Positions 48,895 to 59,984 of a stretch of DNA of 64,000 bases are shown in pieces (position 1 is the first letter of the stretch; each line of letters starts with the position of its first letter). The notes under the pieces are model-generated. The model did no database searches. It was given only the letters and a program-made list of their open reading frames with translations, and had not been told where the DNA came from. Origin of the DNA: Letharia columbiana (lineage: Eukaryota > Ascomycota > Lecanoromycetes > Lecanorales > Parmeliaceae); contig NW_023501057.1 in NCBI RefSeq assembly GCF_014066305.1, forward strand, positions 186,001-250,000, read 5' to 3'. Made by a program: the position numbers and the translations under genes.

Positions 48895-50064
48895 ATGTCG
48901 CGAGCACCCGCCCGCAATGGAGCTGCTCCACGTCGCCCAGGAGATGAAGATGGTGAGAAGTCTCCAACCGACTGTTTCTACACTTAAACAATCGCTGACA
49001 AGAACACACCCCCAGACATCTGCCCTGTCTGCAAATCCTCCCGCTACCTCAACCCATCCATGCGCTTCCTCGTGAACCCCGAATGCTACCACAAGATGTG
49101 CGAATCCTGCGTCGACCGAATCTTCTCCCACGGCCCCGCCCCCTGCCCCGTCGCCGGCTGCGCCCGCACTTTACGCAAAGCCCGTTTCCGCAGGCAAACC
49201 TTCGAGGATCTGCACATTGAGCGCGAAGTCGACATAAGGAGAAGGGTGGCATGGGGGTGTTCAACAAGCGGGAAGAAGAGTTTGAGAGCCTGAGAGACTG
49301 GAACAATTATCTGGAGGAGGTGGAGAACCTGACGTGGAATCTGCTGCAGGGGGTTGACGTGAAGGAGACGGAGAAGAAGCTGGATGCGTACAAGAGGCAG
49401 AACGAGCAAGAGATCAAGCAAAACGCCGCGATCGAGTCGCAGGAAAACGCAAACACGGAGGCCCAGTTCGCCGCGCAGAGGGAACAAGCGCGTCTTCGGC
49501 GCGAGGCGGCTCGGAACGAAGAGCTGGACGAGCGCAGGGAGAAGGAAGAGGGCAGGAGGGAGATGGTCGATATGATGGCGAGGGGCGACGGGGATGCAGA
49601 TACCATTGCCCGCGAAACCCAAAAGGTCGTCCTCAAGAAATCCACGGCACGTCGAACGGCCGCCGAAAGGTCCCGCCAACAAGCCGCCGCCAAAGTCGAC
49701 AATGGCGCCGCCGGCCCCTCTCTTCTCGATCCAAGGGCTCAAACGCGTCGTCCAACCCGCGCCAGAGAAACAATACGATCCCTTCGGCGGGTATGTGATC
49801 AAGCCTGAGTATTATTATCTGCGGGACCATTATGAGCATTCGTGGTTGGACAACGCGAGAAGCGACGCGCAGATTACGGCTGGGGGGTATGACGTGGGGG
49901 AATATTGTGCTAGGGCTATGATGGAGGCGTTTGGGGGCTTGGGGGTCTTCGTTGAAGATGAGATTAGGGGAAGGGAGGAAATGGCGGATAAAGGGGTGGG
50001 GACTGCGAGTGCGGCGGCGGCCGGCGGTGGCGGTGGCGAAGGGGTTGATGGGGACGTGCTTTGA
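48895..50064 (+). CDS. TFB3: TFB3/MAT1, TFIIH CAK-assembly subunit, with two compensating frameshifts
   Basis: Exon 1 is 48895-48952; exon 2 begins at 49016 (GTGAGA donor, CTGAC branch point). The product, about 368 residues if corrected, is the RING-finger subunit that holds the cyclin-dependent kinase/cyclin pair on TFIIH. The C3HC4 RING is complete: C22, C25, C43, H45, C48, C51, C63, C68. It is followed by REVDIRRRVA / FNKREEEFESLRDWNNYLEE, a helical region with KKSTARR, and a C-terminal PYDPFGG-type motif (here QYDPFGG) with the GGYDVGEYCARAMMEAFGGLG block. The frame changes at a G5 run (49253-49257, one base short) and returns at a C4 run (49715-49718, one base extra). Conserved residues on both sides of each point make introns unlikely, and two opposite indels at homopolymers suggest sequence errors. 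Confidence 0.85.
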
Positions 50065-50678
50065 GAAAGGGAATAGACTCCCGCAGAGCATAGCGCTGGC
50101 GTTGGATACTAGAAGATACGTGATACCCCTTGGAAGCATGATGCATGAAGCACGGATTGATTTGGAAAAGCTTTTGTATCATCCGCTAGAGAGTCCCTTG
50201 TCATCCAATTAAGCACAATTGTCCAATTCCACGAACGCCGAGATCCCACCATCTCTTAGCGAACAACGACCGTAAGCAATGCAGACCATGACGGGACGAG
50301 AAATCTGACCCCGAAGCTCGTACAAGACGAATGCAAAGACCCCAGCTAGTGTTTCGACAGCAGATGCTGACAAAAAGAGCTCGATCCGCAGACATGAACA
50401 CTCCGTGGAGTCAGTCGATACGGAGATCTCTTTCCACATCATTCAGTCGCCGTAAAATTATCGTCTCAGTTCAAGCCGCTCTCCAGACAGACGAAGCTCG
50501 ACTAATGGACATACACCGAAGTCAGTCAACATTAGGAACTCTGCTGCGACAAGGAGGCGTGATCGGAGTATGGCGAGAGCGTGAAGGTATATGAATAGGC
50601 GCAGATGAATGCGTCATCAGAGCTGAAAATGGAAGGACATTTGTTGCATGCGAAACTGTTTAGTGAGAAGCTCGTGAC
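50065..50678. other. Convergent intergenic region, TFB3 and PPC89
   Basis: The 3' flanks of converging genes. ORFs here are short, on both strands, without family resemblance. Nothing else was recognised. Confidence 0.5.
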
Positions 50679-53600
50679 TCAAGCATCTGAGCTCCTTGTT
50701 CGTCCAGCAAACCCGCTCTTCGCAGTCTCCACAGTGTTCTCGAAGCCCTCCCAAGGCAGATCATCGACGCTCTCGCCATCACTATCCAGATCCCATGGCT
50801 GGCGTTCAGATAGCTTATCCTTCCCATCCTGCTGCTCCTCGCCTGCGCCACCTCCTCTAAGATGCAGGCTAGTAGTGTTAATGCCGACTGACTGTAGAGT
50901 AATCTCAACTTCTTCTTCGCTGATCTCATGGCCATCTTGCTTTTGGCCCTCGAGCACATCATAAAGTGCGTAAACCTGGTCTGCCTTCAATTCAATAGCT
51001 TTAAGCAAGGTCTCAATTTTGTGATATACCGACTTGCGCTTGCGCTTGCTGAGCGCAGGGTCGTGGCCATTGTAAAGAGCTTGATATCGAGCAAGCTCAA
51101 TTTTGAGATGGGCAAGCTCATCGTCAAGGCCCTTGATGACAAGTGCGAGAGCGAGACCTGGCGTTTGAGCTGGGCGGATTGTGGGTTCTTCTTCATATGG
51201 ACTAGACTTCGGCATGCGGTCCGAAACAGGAACGGGCTTGGGAATCTTGATTGCCTCTCTCACCGTCGCCCCATGCTCATGATGTACATCGTGGTTGATC
51301 GCGCGTGTGCAGACTGTGCAATTCTGGCCGCCATGCTCCGCAAGCCCATGAAGAACATCTTGAGCTTCTTTTGTCATGTTTGGTACAGCTTGAGAGTCGA
51401 TCCCTGGGTTACGGATGGTGATATCGGGCACGATGAAAGCAGAAGTCATATTCTCGACGTCTAAGCCACGGCGTCGGCTATGCATACTTAAAATCGAAGC
51501 CTCGGAGTGCCGACGGTTGTGCTCGGGGTGCGCGCCAGGAAGAAGGGAAGGCTCGGTGGCATCTTTCCGATTTGTGGATCTGGATGTCGGGTCTTTCATT
51601 GATGATTTGCGAGGAAAGATCTGTTGAGCCTGCTCCGCCTGTGCTTCTGGCGGAACTGTCTGCGTATGAGTGTCATTCTTGTCGTCCGATTGATGGACTC
51701 TATTTCGGCGTTGTTTACGCTGTATACGCTCTTGCTCCAGAGTCTTTCTTAGCGTGGCAATCTCATCGCTCTGTGATCCACTATGTCAGCGGCTGCCGCG
51801 AAAGCATAAGGGGGGACTTTTCACCTCAAGGAAGCTTAAGTATGTCAAGTTTTGCGAAGTCTCGCCGCCTTGAGCATTCTTTGCGCTGCGAGTTGACCAG
51901 ACTTTGCCTTTTACTTCCGCTTTGGGGGCCTCATACACAGAGTCTTCACTATCTTGGGAGTCGGCAATCTGAGCAGGCCGCTGCCCGCCTCTGGAAGGTT
52001 CATCAATGCCCTTTCGACTTGGAAGATAGAAAGTGTTTGCGTCTTTATGGGTAGAAGATCCTGTGTTCCGCTCGGTACCCTCAGTGTGACGAGCTTCAGG
52101 AACATTTTTTTCCTGCAGCTCAGGAGGATGCACTCTACTTTCTTCTATCATACTCTGGAATGTTTCTGTCCTTCGGTCGAGCTTTCGTCGTAGAGCTTCC
52201 TCCTTGGCTGTCAACTTTTGAGTCTCGTTTTCATTGCTCAACTGGCCAAGACGAGTCTTCAGCTCGTTGTTCTCGCCTTTGAGACCTTCATTCTCAACCT
52301 TGAGCTGCTCAATTGTGAAGTACGCGACACCTAATTGAGAAACGGCTGAGTCACGCTCTTGCGTGATGTTTTTGAGAATTGTCTCGGCGGTGGAGGTTTT
52401 TCGATTCGAATGATCCAGTTGACTTTGAAGTGCACGGACAGACGACTCCAAGCCTAAAGACTGTCAGCCAATAATTATCTCATCTAATTGATTCCCACTT
52501 ACGGTTCTTCTCGATCAAAAGCTTACGTTGACTGCCACGAATCTCAGTACCACCATCGCTATCCGTTGTACCTAAAGCACTATCACTTCGTGGCGCTCTC
52601 CTTCTGTCGATCTTTTCACGCTCCAACACTCGGTTCTTCTGTTGCAGATCATCAATAGCGTTCTCAGCTTCGGCATTGGCCTTCTCCAAGGTAGCGACCT
52701 TGTCCTGAAGAAGCTTCAGCGACAAGAAGATGGCCTGTTCATCAGCCGGTATCGGTATCTCATTGACTCCAGTGTAATTTTGGCTTTTGCTAGTTTGTCC
52801 TGCAGCTGAGAAAAAACGGGAAGCTCGTGACTTTCCGTGCCGTGTGAACACGGGAGTACCATCTTCGTAAACGCCCGAGACTAACTCGGATATATTGGGT
52901 AAATCGGGCAACATGAAAGATTGCTGAGTCCCGTGAGGGGTTGCAACAGTCTGCGAATTCTGTATCTTTTTTGGGGCGAGAGATTGTAGCAAGCCTTGCC
53001 TCGAAGTGAATTTGCTCGGCATGACAACATTCGATGCAGCGTGCTGGTCCTTCACGTTGCCAAATCGGGTGTTCCTTGCTGTCAAATCGAGCGTTGGCGG
53101 CCTTTCCTCGCTGAGTCTAGATCGCTCGTTCTCGTCTCTCACACGAGCGTGCATTGAAGACAATGTGCGACGGCTCTCTTCACCTTTTTTCCTGCTTTCC
53201 CCAGATCCGTAATCCTTTGTCTTGGACGGTGGCGGTGACGGTCCAGTAATCTCTTTCTGTAAGCCAGATGCCCTACGCACCTGTCCATCACGTTTCACAG
53301 AACCACCAGGAGTTTCGTTGTTCTTCTTAGACAACTGTCGTTGCGCGAGCGGGGGGGTACCTGTGACCTCATAGTTACCAATCATTGGCGCAGAGAAATC
53401 CATGCTATCTCCATCAAGGCTCAATTGCGCGTTTGAAGAGTATTCGTTGATCCGTCCCGCCTTGCTATTGCTCCCTTTCTTGAGACCTCGCCCAATCTCG
53501 ATCGACAGACTATCATCATCCGAGGAGGTGCCGCCTTGGGAGAAATCAGGAAACGCTCGACCAATTGCCGAGGTGTTGATGGCGAAGTCCGGTTCGGGTC

Positions 53601-53844
53601 GAGCGAAGCGACTGTATTTCTTTGCGCTTGCATGAAGGTCAGGAAGCTGCTGCGCATTATTGTCGAGCTGACGAGTCGACATGATGGCTTCGTTCTCAGG
53701 GTCGAAGTCGGAGACGGTGGGCTGCGGACTCGCGAGATTTAGCGAATGTCGAGAAGATCCTGATGAGTTGCGCGTCCTGTTCATATCTTTGGACATTTCG
53801 CGTATCAACTGGGCGCGCTGCTTGGAGGTTGTGGGTCCCGTCAT
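50679..53844 (-). CDS. PPC89/Cep57-like spindle-pole-body scaffold
   Basis: Three exons (52503-53844, 51825-52453, 50679-51770) give 1020 residues. The N-terminal 300 residues are disordered and Ser-rich. LPNISELVSGVYEDGTPVFT precedes a long coiled coil (about 395-600, broken by spliced intron 1 at GTAAGT), then a second coil starting SDEIATLRKTLEQER. A CTVC...HDVHHEH metal-binding-like motif lies near 808-825, and a C-terminal Cep57-type microtubule-binding domain (about 854-935) contains LIKGLDDELAHLKIEL-like sequence. This order matches fission-yeast Ppc89, the centrosome/SPB scaffold that anchors septation-network components. For intron 2 the CACAG acceptor (exon starting AGC GAT) keeps the frame; the AG two bases on does not. 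Length exceeds S. pombe Ppc89 mainly through the N-terminal tail. Confidence 0.85.
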
Positions 53845-54447
53845 GGCTGTTGTTTATTGTTGGTGTGACTGGGTAATTCTCGACGCGGTCGATGCTCCTA
53901 AGCTCGGCGGAGCAAGAGGAACGTTGTTAGCGGAAAGAACCGATGCGTCTATAGTCCGAGGATTTTCATTATCGAAATCATACTGTGGTGAATGCAATGT
54001 TAGTTATGAAGTGCGAGTAAAGTGTGTGATGCTCGAGGTTTGTTTACATTTTGAGCGGGCTAGGGGCACCCACTTAGCTCTGGCGCTAGTCCAAAACCCT
54101 AAAGTATTAGCTCGCGGTCCGATTTTTGAGTACCCCTCGACCACTAACGTAGACTCAACAAGAGCTTTCGAGAGACGTATATAGTTAACGTAGTTTTAAT
54201 ACCTTGAGCTACAATCATAGCTAATTCGCCATGACATTATTATGATACAGTAACCCTTCCTCAACCTCTATGAAGCACGATATCGTTATTATACAAGTGA
54301 ATTACACACTTCACCAATACTTAATGCTAGCTTTTCGTGGCCATGATGCAGCAATGCTAGCACCTAAACACCTTGCTAAATTTAACCCCCTTTTCGAAAG
54401 AATTTCGTGGCTTCTTGAGCTGAACCAGACCCTGTCGCCATTATACA
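53845..54447. other. Intergenic region upstream of PPC89
   Basis: About 600 bp between two minus-strand genes: 3' flank of the F-box gene and promoter of PPC89. It is moderately AT-rich; no known site was recognised. Confidence 0.5.
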
Positions 54448-57030
54448 TCAACCGCCAGCTTCTCCGATATTCTGCCTTGCCAGGGCCTCTTCATGCATCG
54501 TGACCGTAGCTGATTGACTTACCGTTGGCATCGACTGCAAAATGTCTCGCGCCAAAAAGTCCCGAGCCAGCTCGGCCATGTCATTGGCCTCTTTCAGCTG
54601 ATGCTTCCACTGCGCGTGCCGCTCTTCACGTATCCTAATTTTGCGCCTAGCTTCCTCTTCTTCTTCAGCTTTCTTGCACAGACTTCCCAGCGTCGTGACG
54701 CAATTCGGGCAGCTGTAGTGGTCCTTGCAATATGCGCAGTCGCAACGCGAATACTGCGCGAGGCAATCTGGACACACGTGGACTTCGCACAACGTGCATT
54801 GTTGAGCAGCGGCTGTACAGCGAGGCCGATGGTCACCGATGGAGCGATATTTGGGACAAAGAAACGAGCCGCAGCCCAGCCAGGAGTTGTTGAGTTGAGG
54901 TTCCGTACTCTCGTCGTCTGTGTTGGACATGGGTGTGGACATTATCAAACCGAGCATTTTCAAAAGTTCGCCCTCGTAAGACGTTTCTTTGAGTTCGCCT
55001 GCTGCCTCACTGAGTAATACCTCGGGTCTTAGTACCAAGGTGTCGGACGCGGCCCTCTGGGATGAATCCAGCAAATGAGCATATTTATCTTTGAAGCTCC
55101 GTGACAGTTCTGGCAATTTCGAGAGAACATTCAGATATTCGCGGATTGTGCATTTGGTTTTTTCCCGTGCAGTGTTGAGTGCAACGGTGGAGCTTTCTGA
55201 AGCTTCTAGTACTTTCCTGAAGTTCGAATTCGCTTCCAGGAATGATTTTTCGGTGCTGAGGTCCTTATAGCCACAGATTCGCATGCTCAAACCGCGCAAG
55301 TCGTGTGCAAAACAGAAAGGTTCCTTACAGGTTTGACAGGCCGCTCTCCATCCTGGCGTCTGCCAACAATCATGACAAAGACTTCGAGGGCATGGGTTTT
55401 GGTCTTCGCTCCCCATTCCGTACAGAAGCCAATGTATCATTTGGTAGTGCTTCAGCCTTGGGGAACATCCCGGAAGAACGGGGCAGTCAATCACTGACCC
55501 TGATGTCTTGTGGGATTGACGGAGGCGGCTCAACTCCGCGTCTTCGTAGCCCTGGCCTGGTGGAAGTGGAGCAGTATGGACGTGATTAATGGCCGAACCT
55601 GTCATTCCAGGTCCGACAAAAGTTATACTACCACCGTTTGAGAACATGGGTTTTAAGCAACACCACTGCATTTTCAGAGCTGGAGTGACAGTGCTATTTG
55701 GGGTGTTGCTATTTTCAGCACTGTTGCTGGGTACGACTTCTTGCATCATAAGATTCGGATTTCGCATCTGACCAGGGGCCCACCAATATGGCTCTTTGGC
55801 TGTATCATCCCCAGTGCCTGACTCCGATGTTGTGCTTCTCGGAGATTTGGCCGGTGGTAGATGGCGAGAAAAAGCGCAATTCTCACAAAGAGTCTTCCTG
55901 CAGCCCATGCAGTGCATTCTTATGCTGCAATGCTCGCATCTTTCAGGGATCTGAGCTTTACAGTCCTGACATATAATATTCTCGATGAACTTTCGGTGAC
56001 TCTGACGTAGATGTGTGGTTTGAGTTTTCCCCTCGCCGTGCCCTTGTTGTGGTTCGCAGCCCAACGGCTCGCCGTTGTAGCCGGACTCCGTGTCTTCCCA
56101 CAATTGCCCTCTAGTGCTCCTAGGCCTGGCCTCTTCGGAGTACACAGCGGGCCCGAGTCGATTTTCTGAGCGCCATAATCGATCGTAGACCACCCATACC
56201 TCTGTCCGAGCATCTGGAGTTCCTCTCCCTACTGAGTAGTCCTTCCGTTTCAAACATCTTCCGCCGGGTGTAGGACACCAAGCCGTGTCCGTCCAAATTC
56301 CCAAGTCGTAACATATCTTGATAAGATCGTGTGTGTGGACTGAGTCAGAGTCTTTTCTGATGAGCGAGGCTGGCGTGTAAGGCCGATGCCTGTGGTGTCT
56401 GCAGCGGAAAACATAGAGGCTTCGTAGTGCCAGGCCGGGTACCGGTCCTGAGTTTTGGAACTCACTAGCGGACTTTTGGAGGCTAAAGAGAGTGAGGAAT
56501 GGCATAATATTGTACTTCAAGGACACCTGCTTGCAACCACGGACAGAAAGATGTTGTAAGGTCTCTCGCCGGCTGTGTAGGACAATTGATGTCAAGGTAT
56601 CCCCTGCAACAGCAGTATGATCGAGGTCTAAGGATATGAGTCGAGTGCCAAATGGAAGGACAATGGCCATAAGCAATTGGTCCAGGGCGTATGGCTTTGA
56701 CTGAACGGCTGAGCTCTCACCAGAGCTGTCACTTGCGGGTGACGCCTGCCTGGATGCAAGTCTTCCAGGGCTGAAAGACCGGAAGGAAAGATGGTTCCAT
56801 GCTGTGGGATAGCCTTGCAGAAACAACCGGAGGTAGTTTGACGTATGGTATAAGTCTAGGATTGACGATGTTGGTAACTGAAGGAGAAGGGACTCAAAGA
56901 CTGGTGGATGCGAGCAAATGATCTGCTCGAACCTGGATAAGGAGGTCCGTTGCCGTTGGCGTGGGCGAAAGGTGCTGGAGGCGCTTCTTTCCCGAGAAGC
57001 TCGGAGGCGCGAAGAGGCGTCACCAGCCAT
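54448..57030 (-). CDS. F-box-like, cysteine-rich zinc-binding protein
   Basis: A single open frame of 860 residues. The N-terminus is Arg/Ser-rich, then an F-box-like helix set (about 48-83, LLLQLPTSSILDLYHTSNYL) and a short leucine-rich stretch (LISLDLDHTAVAGDTL, SVRGCKQVS). Three Cys/His clusters follow: about 354-385 (CQDC...CEHC...CMGC...CENC), about 547-577 (CHDC...CQTC...CF-H) and about 745-790 (CTLCEVHVCPDCLAQY...CAYC...CPNC); each could bind two zinc ions. A basic coiled segment (EEEEEARRKIRIREERHAQW) lies near the C-terminus. Such proteins may act as ubiquitin-ligase adaptors, but no specific function can be given. A strong GTAAGT near 54525 could start a 51-nt stop-free terminal intron (to about 54474), changing only the last residues. 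Confidence 0.75.
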   Translation of the reverse strand: MAGDASSRLRASRERSASSTFRPRQRQRTSLSRFEQIICSHPPVFESLLLQLPTSSILDLYHTSNYLRLFLQGYPTAWNHLSFRSFSPGRLASRQASPASDSSGESSAVQSKPYALDQLLMAIVLPFGTRLISLDLDHTAVAGDTLTSIVLHSRRETLQHLSVRGCKQVSLKYNIMPFLTLFSLQKSASEFQNSGPVPGLALRSLYVFRCRHHRHRPYTPASLIRKDSDSVHTHDLIKICYDLGIWTDTAWCPTPGGRCLKRKDYSVGRGTPDARTEVWVVYDRLWRSENRLGPAVYSEEARPRSTRGQLWEDTESGYNGEPLGCEPQQGHGEGKTQTTHLRQSHRKFIENIICQDCKAQIPERCEHCSIRMHCMGCRKTLCENCAFSRHLPPAKSPRSTTSESGTGDDTAKEPYWWAPGQMRNPNLMMQEVVPSNSAENSNTPNSTVTPALKMQWCCLKPMFSNGGSITFVGPGMTGSAINHVHTAPLPPGQGYEDAELSRLRQSHKTSGSVIDCPVLPGCSPRLKHYQMIHWLLYGMGSEDQNPCPRSLCHDCWQTPGWRAACQTCKEPFCFAHDLRGLSMRICGYKDLSTEKSFLEANSNFRKVLEASESSTVALNTAREKTKCTIREYLNVLSKLPELSRSFKDKYAHLLDSSQRAASDTLVLRPEVLLSEAAGELKETSYEGELLKMLGLIMSTPMSNTDDESTEPQLNNSWLGCGSFLCPKYRSIGDHRPRCTAAAQQCTLCEVHVCPDCLAQYSRCDCAYCKDHYSCPNCVTTLGSLCKKAEEEEEARRKIRIREERHAQWKHQLKEANDMAELARDFLARDILQSMPTVSQSATVTMHEEALARQNIGEAGG

Positions 57031-57411
57031 GTGTCCATCCAGAATAAGATGGGTCCTTGATTGACGTTGATTAGATGGGGGGTTTCGGACTGCGAGTGCT
57101 GAAGAGCGAAGATCAAAAATGGGGGATGATGATACGTTGCCAGCTGGCTATCAAATTTGCATCAACTGTCAAAGCTTTAGGTAGATGTGACGAGCGGGCA
57201 CGTTCGGTAAGTACCTATGGATCATTTAAGGCAAGGCTCCCCTGCGCCGGCGGATTTTGCGCTATCAAATCTTATTTTAAACCCTATTGATTGAGACTAC
57301 GATTAGAAATCTACTCTTTTCTTGTGTCACAGTTCAAACATTTGGGAAGACACAAGATCGAAATCATCTTGTAGCCAAAAATTACAGGCCTGGTATTCTT
57401 TAGTTCTCAAT
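57031..57411. promoter_or_regulatory. Divergent promoter region, F-box gene (-) and DPH2 (+)
   Basis: 381 bp between divergent start codons. The DPH2 frame is open upstream to 57322, but those residues do not resemble the family, so this is taken as leader. No known operator was recognised. Confidence 0.5.
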
Positions 57412-59085
57412 ATGACAAAACCAGAGGCGCCTCCACTTCTGTCAACTCCCGCCACTCATATCTTTGAGAAGCAGCCGGCGGTGTCTGTCGAAAATTCAAG
57501 TTTAAGGCTCTCGGATGAGCAGCTTTATGTTATATACGAAATAGAGCGGACAGTGGCTGAGATTAGAAAAGAAAATTTCTCCCGAGTAGCTTTGCAGTTT
57601 CCGGATATCATGCTGCCAGATGCACCAAGAGTCTTCGAGGCATTGAGCAAAGGCCTGGATCCTACAACGTCATCTTCAGATCAGCAAAGAACTCAATCAT
57701 TTGACTCACAGCGGCTGGTTGACGGTGTGGAGAAGCTGAGCATGACGTCCGAAAAGCTACCTGCGGTGAGACTATATATACTTGCTGATACTTCCTACGG
57801 AGCTTGCTGTGTCGATGAGATCGCGGCTGAGCACATAAGCGCTGATGCTGTTGTACATTATGGCCGAGCTTGTTTGTCACCTACTGCCAGGATACCAGTC
57901 ATCCATATCTTTACCGTTCAGCAGCTCCAAGACCAATCCAGCCTTCTTGAGGATTTCGAGGACTTCTATGTCGACCGCCGAGCGAAGGTCATTCTTACGG
58001 CAGACGTGACATATCAAGATCACCTAGAGAGAATAGCAGCAGTCTTGCAATCTCGCGGATATAGCAACCTTTACATGACAAATATAATGCATGATCCTTC
58101 TTCGCCTTTACCAAATCGCACCATTCCAAACGAAGTAAAGGCTGATCCTTCCAAGCTCAAAGATTGGCAGCTCTTTCACATTTCCGATCCGCCAGAATCA
58201 CTTTTGCTTACTCTAGCTTCCCGTTTGGCTAGCATCCGTATCTATCCTACCTCTAGGATAGATGACGAGCGCAATCGCGAACCGTTCTTGGCATCAACAA
58301 GTCGGGCGCTGAATAGAAGATACGCTCTGTTGACATCTGTTAGCACTGCCTCTATTTTTGGAATCCTGATCAATACCCTAAGCGTAAGGAACTACATGCA
58401 CATTGTTGAGCACGTCAAGTCCCAAATACAGGCCGCAGGCAAGAAAAGCTACACCTTTGTAGTCGGCAAAGTGAACGCAGCAAAGGTAGCTAACTTCAGT
58501 GAGATCGGCGCGTGGGTTGTTATTGGGTGTTGGGAGAGCTCTTTGATTGATAGCAAAGATTTCTGGAAGCCCGTCTTGACGCCATTTGAGCTGGAGCTGG
58601 CATTGAAGGGAGATAGTGAGCGAGTCTGGACTGGAGAGTGGAGCAGTGATTTTCAGAGCATACTGCAAGAGTCGACTCAGCCTGAAGATGATACTGCGAG
58701 GGGCAATGGATTCAAGACAGATGGCGAGAGTGATGACAGGAATGGTAGTGAGCTTGACTCAGAAGAGGAGTCGGCGCCGCCAGACTATGATCTACGGACT
58801 GGACGTTATGTTTCTCATACAAGGCCCATGCGGACGTCTCATTTGAATGCATCTACTGGCAAGAATCCGCCCAGCGATTCCCTCGTCAGGCGGGCCAAAG
58901 GTGACCTGGCTGTTGTCGGCGGCGAGGCTTCTCCTGGGGCCGAGTATCTGAAATCGAAGAGGATATGGAAGGGGCTTGGAAGTGACTTCGAGATTGCATA
59001 TGAAGATGCAGGAGCCGCCATAGAGCGAGGCAGAAGTGGCATTGCAAGAGGCTATACTCACGATCGGAAGGATTCAAGAATCTGA
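57412..59085 (+). CDS. DPH2: DPH2, diphthamide biosynthesis subunit
   Basis: An intronless gene of 557 residues, close to yeast Dph2 (534). With Dph1 it forms the iron-sulfur, radical-SAM-type heterodimer that moves the 3-amino-3-carboxypropyl group from S-adenosylmethionine to a histidine of translation factor eEF2, the first step to diphthamide. Blocks seen: NFSRVALQFPDIMLPDA (about 65-80), ADTSYGACCVDE (about 128-139), VVHYGRACLSP (about 150-160), a FVVGKVNAAKVANF block (about 350) and VIGCWESSLID (about 370-380). The cysteines in the last three typify the family. The acidic tail (about 420-460) and the SKRIWKGLG and ERGRSGIARGY-type C-terminus are also usual. The start MTKPEAPP was chosen because upstream residues have no counterpart. 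Confidence 0.93.
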   Translation: MTKPEAPPLLSTPATHIFEKQPAVSVENSSLRLSDEQLYVIYEIERTVAEIRKENFSRVALQFPDIMLPDAPRVFEALSKGLDPTTSSSDQQRTQSFDSQRLVDGVEKLSMTSEKLPAVRLYILADTSYGACCVDEIAAEHISADAVVHYGRACLSPTARIPVIHIFTVQQLQDQSSLLEDFEDFYVDRRAKVILTADVTYQDHLERIAAVLQSRGYSNLYMTNIMHDPSSPLPNRTIPNEVKADPSKLKDWQLFHISDPPESLLLTLASRLASIRIYPTSRIDDERNREPFLASTSRALNRRYALLTSVSTASIFGILINTLSVRNYMHIVEHVKSQIQAAGKKSYTFVVGKVNAAKVANFSEIGAWVVIGCWESSLIDSKDFWKPVLTPFELELALKGDSERVWTGEWSSDFQSILQESTQPEDDTARGNGFKTDGESDDRNGSELDSEEESAPPDYDLRTGRYVSHTRPMRTSHLNASTGKNPPSDSLVRRAKGDLAVVGGEASPGAEYLKSKRIWKGLGSDFEIAYEDAGAAIERGRSGIARGYTHDRKDSRI

Positions 59086-59984
59086 AAAGCGAATGTGTAA
59101 ATGGTAATTGAAAAGCACAAGCAGGCAATCAAAAGCAAGACTTCTGCTCTATTCAGCTCGACAAGAGGCACCGTAGATTAGAGCGCCTCAAATCTGCCGA
59201 AGTCCCTAAAGCTCCCCGCCTTTGCTCTTTCTTGTTCTTCCATCCATCCACACAAAACTCGAGACAGCACGTTTGGATGCCATCCATACGGCCGAAACGG
59301 TTGGTAGAGGGATTACTAAGCAGGCATAGCCAATCGAGTCCGTCTTCTCCCCTCGCTTCTGTCCTCCCTCCTTCCAAGTTTTCCCCATTTTCCCATGATT
59401 CAATCATCCATCTGTATATCAGGGCCATCAAAAGGGCGATGATTGATCGCTTACACAAGCAAATACTTGATCGTTATCTGTCCAATACAGCTCCGCAAAC
59501 TATCACGCGATGCAGCGACTCGAAGATTCAAAATAGCGAAACCAAGCCTTTTAGATCAGCCGCCTACGTGCTGGACGGATCTTGGCTGCTTGGCTCTTGG
59601 CATCGCCAAGGGACTTTTCCCATTGTCGCGACAAGATCGCATTCATGTATGTGCTTTCCATCGCAGACTACGCCTTCAGCAGTCATTATAGATGTGCGTT
59701 GGTGCTCTTGACTGCCTCGCCGTCGAGCCTCCCCTTCCTGCACACCTCCACAATCTCACCACCATGTGCCATGGCCATGTCGTGATACAACCTTACGAGT
59801 CCCGGCCTTGTCTCTTTTTATTGCTATTTCCTGGAATACTCCATCGTTTGATATACTCAGCCAGAACACTTGAATTGACCATGTTGCACCTACAGAAGTA
59901 TCACTGGACGTCTAAGACACGGTTGGGGCGGAAGCACCAGGCCGATAAGCAGCCGCATGGTCTCGGATTCCTGCTGAATCGAGG
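59086..59984. other. Intergenic region upstream of palF
   Basis: About 0.9 kb carrying the DPH2 3' flank and the palF promoter. Overlapping short ORFs are not convincing. A cluster of four PacC-type hexamers lies at 59581-59610. Confidence 0.55.
59581..59610. promoter_or_regulatory. Cluster of four PacC-type GCCARG sites
   Basis: CTTGGC (reverse of GCCAAG) occurs at 59581-59586, 59589-59594 and 59596-59601, and GCCAAG at 59605-59610: four hexamers in 30 bp, about 375 bp upstream of the palF start. PacC/Rim101, the transcription factor activated by the Pal/Rim pathway, binds GCCARG. In yeast RIM8, the palF counterpart, is itself a Rim101 target, so feedback control is plausible here. The three CTTGGC copies come from a short local repeat, so chance is not excluded. 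Confidence 0.6.

Noticed and set aside
49626..49683. Intron explaining the second TFB3 frame change
   Set aside because: A GTCGTC donor is poor, and removing it would delete the conserved KKSTARR block; a homopolymer indel is simpler.
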